Under the pieces are notes generated by a model, which was not told the DNA's origin, made no database searches, and saw only the letters and a program-made list of their open reading frames with translations. Positions 1-7,559 of a DNA stretch of 25,951 nt are shown piece after piece (within the stretch, counting starts at the first letter, position 1; each line of letters starts with the position of its first letter). The stretch is from CALOCV01 sp942491955 (lineage in GTDB: Bacteria > Chlamydiota > Chlamydiia > Chlamydiales > CALOCV01). Where the stretch lies: contig CALOCV010000020.1 in NCBI GenBank assembly GCA_942491955.1, forward strand, positions 1 to 25,951, read 5' to 3'. The position numbers and the translations under genes were made by a program.

Positions 1-45
1 ATTTTTAATTTTGATTTTCTAAGAAAATTTATCAAATTCTTGCTT

Positions 46-1678
46 ATGGAATTAGCAACAACAAATGTTGATCATTTGGAGATCGTATCGCAGGAATGTG
101 TGATGAAATTGGTCTCGTTGAACAGATTGACGGAGCTTATGGAGACCAAGATCCAAATAAAAACCTATCCTTCGGGCAGTATGTCAAATGCATGATTATG
201 AATGGATTGGGTTTTGTTGGAAGAACATTATATCTATATTCAGAATATTTTGAAGATAAACCGCTAGAGCATCTTATCGGAGCAGATGTTTCCCCAGAAC
301 AAGTCGATAATAATGTGCTTGGAAGAACGCTCGACAAGCTGTTTTCTTTGCACAGGTGTTACAGATCTTTTTAGTGCAATATCTCTTCAAGCCGTTAATA
401 TTCTAGGTATCAAAATCAAAAGCCTTCATCTTGACTCGACAAGTTTTCATGTTGACGGTGAGTATAACGGCGAGCTTGAACAAGATGACCACAGAATTAA
501 AATCACCAGAGGATATAGCAGGGATCATAGGCCTAAGCTTAATCAAGTTGTTCTTCAGTTAATTACGTCTAATGAAGGAAACATTCCCTTGTTTATGCAG
601 GCAGCTGGTGGAAATACTGCGGATAAAACAGCGTTTTCTGAAATTGTTGCAAAGCACATATCCAGCTTCCAATCTGCAGTAAAAAACCGTTACATAGTTG
701 GAGACAGTGCTCTTTTATACTCCTTCTTCTATTCAAGCCTTAAAGGACTCCGACTCTTTGTTTGTAACACGAGTTCCGAGTCAGCTTAGTAGAGAAAAGG
801 AGATTGTACAGCAAGTTACCCCGGACAGAATGGATTGCTTATGCGAAGGCTATAAAGGGTTGGGAAATCAATGAAAGCTATGGAGATCTGGAGCAACGGT
901 GGATAGTGATTTTCAGTGAGGCAGCGTATCGCAGAGAGGTTAAGACTTTAAAAAAGAACTTTCGAAAAGGAAGTGAAAAGGAGCTGAAAGAGTTTGAGAA
1001 GCTTTGAAGAGAGGTTTTTTCCTGTCCAAAAGATGCTGAAACCAGTTACAAGAAAGCATTAAAAAAATATAAATACTTATCAATCAATGATTTTGTGATT
1101 TCAGAAGTACGGAAACATCTAGTTTCTGGACGCCCTAAAAATGGACAGATTCCTCAAGTTGTAGGTTACCAAATTCAAGGGTACCTTGCACAAGTTTGGC
1201 TACCTTGAAGGAGCTAGAGCAACGAAAGGGATTTTTCGTTTTAGCCACAAATGATATGGATAAAAAAAGCTTTCCAATGTTGGAGGTTCTTCAAACATAT
1301 AAATCTCAGCAAAGCGTTGAGCGGGGATTCCGATTTTTAAAGAGTCCTGACTTTCTTGTTTCTTCATTATTTTTGAAAAAACCAGAGCGGATAGAAGCTT
1401 TACTTATGGTTATGACGCTTTGCCTTTTAGTCTATGCAGCAGTAGAACACAGGGTTAGAACCCGACTTAAAGAAGAAGAGGAGTTTTTCCCGAATCAACT
1501 CAAAAAACCAGCCCAGAACCCAACCTCAAGGTGGATTTTCTTTTGTTTTTTAGGTTTACATGTAGTTTTTATAAATGGGAAAAAGCACTCAGTCACGAAC
1601 CTTAAGGAACGACATCGGATAATCTTACACTGTCTGGGCCCCCCATATCAGCGATTGTATTATTCTGAAATGTGGTGA
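46..1678 (+). pseudogene. IS1634-type transposase, multiply frameshifted
   Basis: This is the remains of a DDE transposase with an N-terminal DUF4277-like region (DEIGLVEQIDGAYGDQDP, then GQYVKCMIMNGLGFVGR and VLGRTLDKLF). The catalytic core follows in other frames: LHLDSTSFHV (first Asp), GYSRDHRP, PLFMQAAGGNTADK, VGDSALLYS (second Asp) and QQSVERGFRFLKSP (Glu). The reading frame shifts near 90, 345, 715, 1005 and 1190, so no full-length protein can be made. The start is taken at the ATG at 46, which gives MELATTNVDHL, the usual opening of this family, before the first shift. The C-terminus ends at a stop at 1678. I could not define terminal inverted repeats or a target duplication. Family assignment is firm from the motif order; the exact IS name is unknown. 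Confidence 0.85.
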
Positions 1679-1738
1679 CAAATGACGGTTGAAAAGTATA
1701 TAAGGTTTATTTTTCAGCATTTTGTTTTGGAGATCGCC

Positions 1739-2529
1739 GTGACTCATTCCTACCCAAGCGATATCAATCGCGAACAATTTGACAAGATTAAGCCTACTCT
1801 TGAATCTGCGCGCAAGAAAACTCGCCCTCGAAGCATTGATTTATATGATGTGTTCCGTGGGGTTTTGTATGTTTTAAAAAGTGGATGTCAATGGCGAATG
1901 TTGCCAAAAGAGTTCCCTAAATGGCGTACATGCCACTATTATTTTAGCGTCTGGAGCGAAAAGAAAAATGATAGCTCAGTTAGCACTCTTGAAAAAATTT
2001 TAAAAAAAATTGGTTGGAGAGGTCCGACAAAGCAATGGACGGAAAGAAAAAACTAGTTTTATTATTGTTGATGCACAGAGCGTAAAAATACTGATACAGC
2101 TCAAGAGAAAGGTTATGATGCAGGAAGAAAGTATCGGGGATCAAGCGTCATATTGCTGTCGATACACAAGGGTTGCCGCATGCGATTCATATCACGACTG
2201 CAAATATTACTGATCGAGGCGGGGCCTTGGAAATGTTTTCATTGCATGAAGATGTTTTATCGGATGTAGAAAACGTTCTTGTAGATGGAGGTTACAGTGG
2301 GGACCCATTTGCAAATAATGTAGAAAAGCTTCTCCACTGCAAAGTAGAGGTTGCAAAACGGAGTGAACTTCATACATTTAAAATAATTCCTAAAAGATGG
2401 GTTGTGGAACGTTCTTTCGCCTGGTTAGAGAAGTGCCGTAGGTTATGGAAAAATTGCGAAAGAAAGCTAAATACCAGTCTACATATGGTTATAGTTACTT
2501 TTGCTGTTTTAGTTGTGAAAGATTATAAA
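1739..2529 (+). pseudogene. IS5-family transposase, frameshifted
   Basis: A second dead transposase follows the first after about 60 bases. The likely start is the GTG at 1739 (VTHSYPSDINREQFDKIKP), since related IS5-group proteins begin this way; an upstream ATG at 1682 is in frame. The N-terminal part has VLYVLKSGCQWRMLPKEFP, and the core shows VDAQSVK (first Asp), VDGGYSGDPF (second Asp) and WVVERSFAWLEKCRRL (Glu), the DDE signature of the IS5/IS427-like group. The frame changes near 2050, near 2090 and again near 2140-2170, so the product would be broken. The family-like sequence ends at VVKDY near 2526, where a CACAGAG-rich repeat begins and extends the frame with unrelated residues. The insertion terminal repeats were not identified. 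Confidence 0.85.
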
Positions 2530-2563
2530 CTACAGAGTCCACAGAGAACACAGAGAGGTTTTT
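2530..2563 (+). repeat. left arm of CACAGAG-rich inverted repeat
   Basis: This stretch consists of short CACAGAG-type repeats at about nine-base spacing. Its reverse complement matches 2808-2844 at roughly 30 of 36 positions. The two arms bracket the GxxExxY-like fragment. Confidence 0.7.
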
Positions 2564-2617
2564 TATTAATTATTTGGTTTCTGAAGTATCTGAAGGACAG
2601 GAAACTGATCCTTTAAC

Positions 2618-2809
2618 AGGTGCGATCATATTGATATGGTTGTAGAGGATCAAGTAATCATAGAAATTAAATCGGTGAACGGAATAGCGCCAATACATGA
2701 AGCACAACTATTGTCATATTTACGGCTCTATGGAGCCTGCACTCGAGGATTACTTATTAATTTTAATGTAAAACGACTAGTAGAAGGCATTCGCAGAATG
2801 AAGATATAA
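2618..2809 (+). pseudogene. C-terminal fragment of GxxExxY / PD-(D/E)XK_3-like protein
   Basis: The frame reads DMVVEDQVIIEIKSVNGIAP, then HEAQLLSYLRLYG and LLINFNVKRLVEGIRRM. This is the conserved C-terminal half of the small GxxExxY family, in which D..V(I/V)EIK is the PD-(D/E)XK-like core. Family members are usually about 120-130 residues, and only about 60 are present. The N-terminal half that contains the GxxExxY motif is missing, and an in-frame stop lies just upstream at 2606. The fragment sits between inverted CACAGAG-rich arms. In my recollection such genes are often flanked by repeats of this type in other genomes, which would make this a decayed mobile unit; that link is inference. 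Confidence 0.75.
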
Positions 2810-2844
2810 AACCCTCTCTGTGTCCTCTGTGGGCTCTGTGGTAG
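2808..2844 (-). repeat. right arm of CACAGAG-rich inverted repeat
   Basis: This is the inverted partner of 2530-2563 (forward strand ctctctgtgtcctctgtggg). It starts at the stop codon of the GxxExxY-like fragment and could double as the 3' end of the element. Confidence 0.7.
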
Positions 2845-2883
2845 TTTTTTATTATTATCGATTGAAATTTATTTATTAAAAAG

Positions 2884-3055
2884 ATTCTGAACAGGCTCTA
2901 AGACCTCTTCCATTTGGCAGACAAATTCGGCGTTTCCTTCGGCGGGGATACACCATTCTTTTTTTTGCCAGCACTTATCCGAAATACGGCGAAAAGATGG
3001 GTTTATTTGACAGTTACGCAGCAACTGATCCAAAATACAGAGAAAAGCTTCTCAA
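2884..3055 (-). pseudogene. IS630-family transposase remnant
   Basis: The minus strand reads NPSFRRISDKCWQKKEWCIP followed by AEGNAEFVCQMEEVLE. This matches the linker that precedes the catalytic domain in IS630-type transposases, where a (E/C)WCIPP...NAEFV..MEDVL motif is typical. The similarity stops after EPVQ, before the first catalytic aspartate. A stop codon lies just upstream (near 3057-3059) and no start was found, so only about 55 residues of frame survive. I see no gene between this fragment and the hydrolase stop at 3204. Confidence 0.55.
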
Positions 3056-3203
3056 ATTAATTTTCCAATGTCATATGCCCTGATCCTGAAATACCGCTCT
3101 TAAAGCTCTTTTTAACCCAGGGTGTGCATCGCTTGTTATCAGTCGGATTCCTTCCTAAAGGACCGAGTTTTCTCGCGTCTTTTGGATAAAGGGGCGCAAG
3201 CGG

Positions 3204-4112
3204 TTATCCTAAATGTGCCCTTTGCCACGAATGGAGAAGAGGCACCACTTGATGGGTGATGCCATGAAGGATGCTGATGTGGGTGTGGCGGTGGATGATG
3301 TAATGCATATCCGTGGGGCCAATTTTTGGTAGTGAGTGGGGAGTGCAAAGAAGTTTTTCATCTTCTGTCGTGGCAAAGAAGACTCTTTTGCGAGGGCCTT
3401 CTGCTTCTGCAGCGGCTTGTCTCCATTCTCGGAGATGTTCGAGGGCTTTTTTGCTGTCATAACAGAGTTCTGTTCGTAGATTGGGGTCGATTTTCAGTAA
3501 ATCTAGGTATTTTTCCGGCACGATTTTTGATAGGGGAGTGCCAAAATGGGCGCCAGCAATGGAGATGACTTGAATGGCAGCACTAGATAGGGGTTTTTGT
3601 CGTTCGCAGTAGCCGGCGATGCGGGCGCCATTGGAGATGCCGACAAGGGAGATGGGGCTGTTGGGAAAGGTGTGGTGGTAGTCGAGAAGAGTTTGGTAAA
3701 TGGGGTGGGCGGCTTCTTGGAGGGGGCAGTTGCCCCCTTTTCGGATAGCGGGAACAAAGATATGTCCAGGAAAGTGGGCTTCTTGCAGGAGGCGTATGTA
3801 GCGGTCCCAGCAGATTGGGATACCTGAAAGGCCCGTGAGAAAGACGGTTAACCCTGTGCTAGTCGAGGCTGAGTCCCAGGGGAGTTGGGGGTAGGTCTCT
3901 TTTTGATAGCAGTAGGGATAATAGGTTTCGTTTTGCCACTCGTTGCGAAGGAGTTCCAGGAATGGAGATGCCATAGCTCCGTAAAAAAACGTCTCATTGA
4001 TAAGGGAGTGAGCGATATCTTGTATGCGGCGAAAGAGGGAGCGTGAATCAGTAAATGGTGCGAAAAAATCGATTTCTGGAGGAGATGAGGAAAGAATTTG
4101 TTTTTCAAACAT
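3204..4112 (-). CDS. alpha/beta hydrolase, lipase/esterase-like
   Basis: This 302-residue protein has the alpha/beta-hydrolase nucleophile elbow GISNG with Ser160, preceded by SPISLV as the core strand. GAHFGTP at 187-193 resembles the segment after the nucleophile in PGAP1-like and triacylglycerol lipases. FLTGLSG near 91-97 fits the oxyanion-side loop. A histidine-rich tail (HRHTHISILHGITH, 274-287) probably supplies the catalytic His; the acid could be in TTEDEK (248-253). I see no clear signal peptide, so it may act in the cytosol or be exported by another route. The substrate is unknown. The start is supported by an AAAGGA element about seven bases upstream. It lies 53 bases downstream of mutL on the same strand and may be co-transcribed with it. 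Confidence 0.75.
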   Translation of the reverse strand: MFEKQILSSSPPEIDFFAPFTDSRSLFRRIQDIAHSLINETFFYGAMASPFLELLRNEWQNETYYPYCYQKETYPQLPWDSASTSTGLTVFLTGLSGIPICWDRYIRLLQEAHFPGHIFVPAIRKGGNCPLQEAAHPIYQTLLDYHHTFPNSPISLVGISNGARIAGYCERQKPLSSAAIQVISIAGAHFGTPLSKIVPEKYLDLLKIDPNLRTELCYDSKKALEHLREWRQAAAEAEGPRKRVFFATTEDEKLLCTPHSLPKIGPTDMHYIIHRHTHISILHGITHQVVPLLHSWQRAHLG

Positions 4113-4165
4113 CGGGGATCCTTTCCCTTCAAATAAGAAAAATGCACATATTTTAAAATAAAAAT

Positions 4166-5921
4166 TTACTGAATAAGAGGGTGTAGGTTTTCTCGCAGTA
4201 AAGGTGCTATGGTCTGCTTGCCATTAGGTGCTAATAAAGGATTTTTGCAGCAAAATAGCTGCTTTACGATCGACCGCGCCTCTTCTACCGAAAAGGGAGA
4301 GATGACTACGAACAGCTCTTTGTGAGGTAAATCGAGCCATCCTCTCTCTCCACTGCTCTTTTTCCATGCTTTTTTCAAGCGATTCATGGATCCAGTCACA
4401 AAGAAAATCGATCACAGATCCCCCTTTCCAAATGGCGGGGATTGCTTCGACATGCCATCTTTCTTTTTTATGCACGAGATGAAACCCCATTTCGCGAAAG
4501 AGGGGGAGCATCGTTTCAAGAAAAGTGCTTTCATCCGATGCAAGGGAGAAGGTTTCTTGAAGAAGAAGCGATTGACTCTCCACAGAAGCACTTTCTGCAA
4601 CGAGCGTTTCGTACACAATCGTTTCCTGGGCGCGAAGAGAGTGAACGAGATGCCATCCCGTATCCGACTCCTCACTTAAATTAAGGGAAGAAGAGGCAAC
4701 GAGGATGTAGGGTGCTGTTATCGCTAAAATCTGTGGATCGATTTTGAAAGGGAGAGAAGGGGAAATAAGGGGTTCTTCTCTCTTGGTTTCCGTAGGTGCC
4801 CATTTTTTTGCTTCCCAAGGAAGTGTAGGGGAAGAGGGGAGTTCCGGGCGCTTCATGGGTTGAAGGGCGAGGGGAATGGATATCGCTTCTTCGAACGAGA
4901 AAGAGGGAGGTCGATGGGTTTGTAACGTTTTTTCTACCCCTTCTCGGATCAGGCTGCGGATGAGGGGTTCATGACGCAGTCGAACCTCTTTTTTTTGGGG
5001 ATGGACATTGACATCGATCCGGTTGCCAGGAAGCGTACCATGAATGACAAAGAGGGGATGGCGTTGATCGGAAAGGGTGGTCGCATATCCATCGCGGACC
5101 GCATAACCTATTAAAGGAACGTGGACGGGACGATGATTGAGAAAGAGATGTTGTCCCGTCCGATTAGGACGGTGCAGAGAAGGGGAACTGATATATCCCG
5201 TAAAACAATACCCTTCTCTTTCCATGGAGAATGGGAGCAAATCCGTAGAGAAATCAGGGCCCAATACCGCATCCACACGATGGCGCAGTTGTTCACTAAA
5301 CGAACAGTCGGATAAAGGTAAGAGAGAAAAAATCGCCTTTTTGTTGTGATAAAGAGAGAATCCGATGGTGGGATGCGCTAAAGCAAGGGAGGTGACCGTT
5401 TTTCGGATCTCCAAAAATTCGTGGTGAGGGGCTTTTTGAAACTTCTTCCGTGCAGGGACATTGTAAAAAAGATTTTTTACTTCAATCGTTGTTCCTATGG
5501 AGGCAGTTACAGAAGAGGTCGTTATTCCTTCCTCACTATCCGTCAGAAGTAACGTCCCTTGTTTAAGATGAGAAGGACGTGTCAGAAGAGAAAATTCCGA
5601 TACGGAAGCAATGGAGGGGAGGGCTTCACCACGAAAGCCCATCGTGCTCAGTGTGAGCATATCTTCGAATGCTTTGAGCTTGGATGTGGCATGCCTCTCC
5701 ATGGCGAGCTTGGCATCGTCAGGCTCCATGCCACATCCATTGTCGGTAATGCGGATCCGACTGCGTCCACCCGCTTCGATTTCGATCGCAATCGAGGTAG
5801 CTCCAGCATCGATGCTGTTTTCAACGAGTTCTTTTACAACAGAAGCGGAACTTTCAACGACTTCGCCAGCAGCGATTTGATTGATGAGAGTATCGGGAAG
5901 GCGGACAATTTTTGCAGACAT
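4166..5921 (-). CDS. mutL: DNA mismatch repair protein MutL, frameshifted near the C-terminus
   Basis: MutL is the ATP-dependent mismatch-repair coordinator that couples MutS to downstream strand removal. The GHKL ATPase motifs are present: ELVENSIDAG (31-40), DNGCGM (60-65), HATSK (77-81) and GFRGEAL (95-101). The start is set at the ATG at 5921 (MSAKIVRLPDTLINQIAAGE), the usual family opening, not the in-frame TTG at 5957. The same frame runs to a stop at 4224, but family-like C-terminal sequence (PFSVEEARSIVKQLF, then NPLLAPNGKQTIAPL) continues in the next frame to 4166. A one-base change near 4291-4310 therefore separates the last ~45 residues. The endonuclease motif DQHA(X)2E(X)4E is replaced by HSLRAQETIVYE near residue 427. 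The usual CPHGRP is replaced by APNGKQ. The frameshift could be an error in the sequence or a real lesion. Confidence 0.9.
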
Positions 5922-6031
5922 CGCCAAGAGTATCGCATGGCTTGTTTTTTCCGACAATGATCTATTTTCAATTGTTTTTATTGTTTTTTTATGGTAAAAA
6001 TTTTCTTTTTATTTAAACGTAGGAACTTAAT

Positions 6032-6961
6032 ATGGAAAACATTACAGATGAATGCAGTGAAATGAGTTGGGTGAGCCCGGTCACTGAAGAAGAGGTTGAG
6101 AAACGATCTCATCCAATCGATCAATTACCGCCAGAAATATTGTTACATATTTTCTCTTTTTTGCCTTTACAAGATTTGATTGCTGCTCAAGGGAGTTGCA
6201 AACGATGGAAAAATCTCATCGATGAAAGTAGAATAGGCACCGATTTCGTTCAAAAATGTGGAAAATCGTTTGTTCTTTTTAATCAATTATTAACTGCTAT
6301 CAATGCTCATGTTAAGCCAAATGAACATATACAGTTAACTGAAGAAACTAAAGATTCTTTAAAAAAATCTATAGATGAACAATCTTTTACAAAAGAGATG
6401 CACCGATACGAACAATTACTTTTCCAACGAATGCGCCAACATCAAATACTTTCAAAAATAAAACCGGCTGATACTGAAGCAAAAATTTATTTTTGCGAAG
6501 TCATGATCGGAGAGATGATAAAAGAAAGGAAAGCAAACGCAAATCCATTAACATCCTTTTTTTCAAGCCTCTTTTCCGTATGGGTTCTCAATCATGGGGA
6601 TGTTGAAATAAGAGGTATTGCAAAGAAGAAAATTTTTGAAGCCCTTGCAGAACTACCTAATCCGAAAGATAGGATACAAACTTTGCTTTTTATCCTTCAA
6701 AAGGTAGTTGTTTTCGCTAATTTAGACCACAATCCAAGTTTGAAAAACGAAGTATTTAATGAAATACTTAAAAATATTCGCAACCTTTCTTCTACGGATG
6801 AAAAGAAAGAAGCGATTCAGCAAACTGTAGTAGTATTCACAAACCACGTGGGAATCAAGAGGGCCTTCGCCCCTCACATTCCACAAGAAACGCTCTCTGA
6901 GTGGATAAAATTTCGCATGGAAGAAATCTATCGCAAACCCGAGCCACCCTTGACAGAGTGA
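6032..6961 (+). CDS. F-box domain protein, candidate host-directed effector
   Basis: Residues 30-66 form a clear F-box: DQLPPEILLHIFSFLPLQDL, then CKRWKNLIDES. F-box proteins in eukaryotes bind Skp1 in SCF ubiquitin ligases. In amoeba-associated chlamydiae and Legionella such proteins are thought to be secreted and to recruit the host ubiquitin system. The remaining ~240 residues are mostly charged and helical in character, with no leucine-rich or WD repeats that I can recognise as a substrate-binding part. There is no signal peptide, which is compatible with type III secretion but does not prove it. AGGA lies seven bases before the ATG. The gene is divergent from mutL and its last 34 bases overlap the convergent gene on the other strand. 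A secreted effector role is inference. Confidence 0.85.
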   Translation: MENITDECSEMSWVSPVTEEEVEKRSHPIDQLPPEILLHIFSFLPLQDLIAAQGSCKRWKNLIDESRIGTDFVQKCGKSFVLFNQLLTAINAHVKPNEHIQLTEETKDSLKKSIDEQSFTKEMHRYEQLLFQRMRQHQILSKIKPADTEAKIYFCEVMIGEMIKERKANANPLTSFFSSLFSVWVLNHGDVEIRGIAKKKIFEALAELPNPKDRIQTLLFILQKVVVFANLDHNPSLKNEVFNEILKNIRNLSSTDEKKEAIQQTVVVFTNHVGIKRAFAPHIPQETLSEWIKFRMEEIYRKPEPPLTE

Positions 6962-7365
6962 AGAAATTGCTCGTTTTCTTCAATTTCGTAAAGAAATTGC
7001 TCGATAAGACCATAGATGAAAGAAGGAGTGTTGTAGACCCCAGAGGCTAGAAAAGCAACTTCAGGGTGCGGAAAACCCCATTTTTTTCGTGCCATCATGA
7101 CAAGGGTCTGATCGGTATGATTCTTGCGATGAGAGGTGAGCCAGATGATAAAATCATCGGGGTAGAGAGTCGTTCTTTCGGCCGTTTCTTGGGGGTAAAA
7201 CCGCTTTGGCCATTGGAAGGGTTCAGGGAGCTTTTTTCCTTCTGGCAGTAGGTGGAAACGGAGAAGAAGGGGTAGATTAACGGAAATGATCCCATCGGGA
7301 AACCAATGGGTGGGGTTTTTTAAGAATTTTTGAAAAGCATTTTCTATTTCATTTTTTTCCTCCAT
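6928..7365 (-). CDS. conserved-looking hypothetical protein
   Basis: I do not recognise a family. The start is placed at the ATG at 7365 because GGAGG lies four bases upstream; an in-frame ATG at 7395 would add ten residues. The product is about 145 residues and soluble. Notable segments are NPTHWFPDGIISVNLPLLLR, DFIIWLTSHRK and NTPSFIYGLIEQFLYEIEEN. Tryptophan and aromatic residues are frequent and there are no cysteines or membrane segments. Its 3' end overlaps the 3' end of the F-box gene by 34 bases in a tail-to-tail arrangement. The 194 bases between its start and clpC hold the start signals for both divergent genes; I see no RNA gene there. Confidence 0.65.
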   Translation of the reverse strand: MEEKNEIENAFQKFLKNPTHWFPDGIISVNLPLLLRFHLLPEGKKLPEPFQWPKRFYPQETAERTTLYPDDFIIWLTSHRKNHTDQTLVMMARKKWGFPHPEVAFLASGVYNTPSFIYGLIEQFLYEIEENEQFLHSVKGGSGLR

Positions 7366-7559
7366 TTTTCCTCCATTGTTAACAGTATGAAGCACCTCTT
7401 TACATGCAAAAAGTGTGCCAAATATTGTATTGAATCGAAATCGCGTACTGATTTACAAAAAAAAGAGGTCTCCCTATGCTAAGGGTGAGCGAGGAAAAAG
7501 GGATCCTAAGTCGCTTGTGCCTCAAGGGTTTAAAATATTTCCTAACAAAAGAGTAGAGT

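Noticed and set aside
2997..3083. Short plus-strand frame MGLFDSYAATDPKYREKLLK
   Set aside because: It is only 28 residues, lies antisense to the IS630 remnant and has no supporting start signal.
5922..5957. TTG start adding twelve residues to MutL
   Set aside because: Family members begin at the MSAKIVRLP equivalent, and the extra residues have no similarity to the family.
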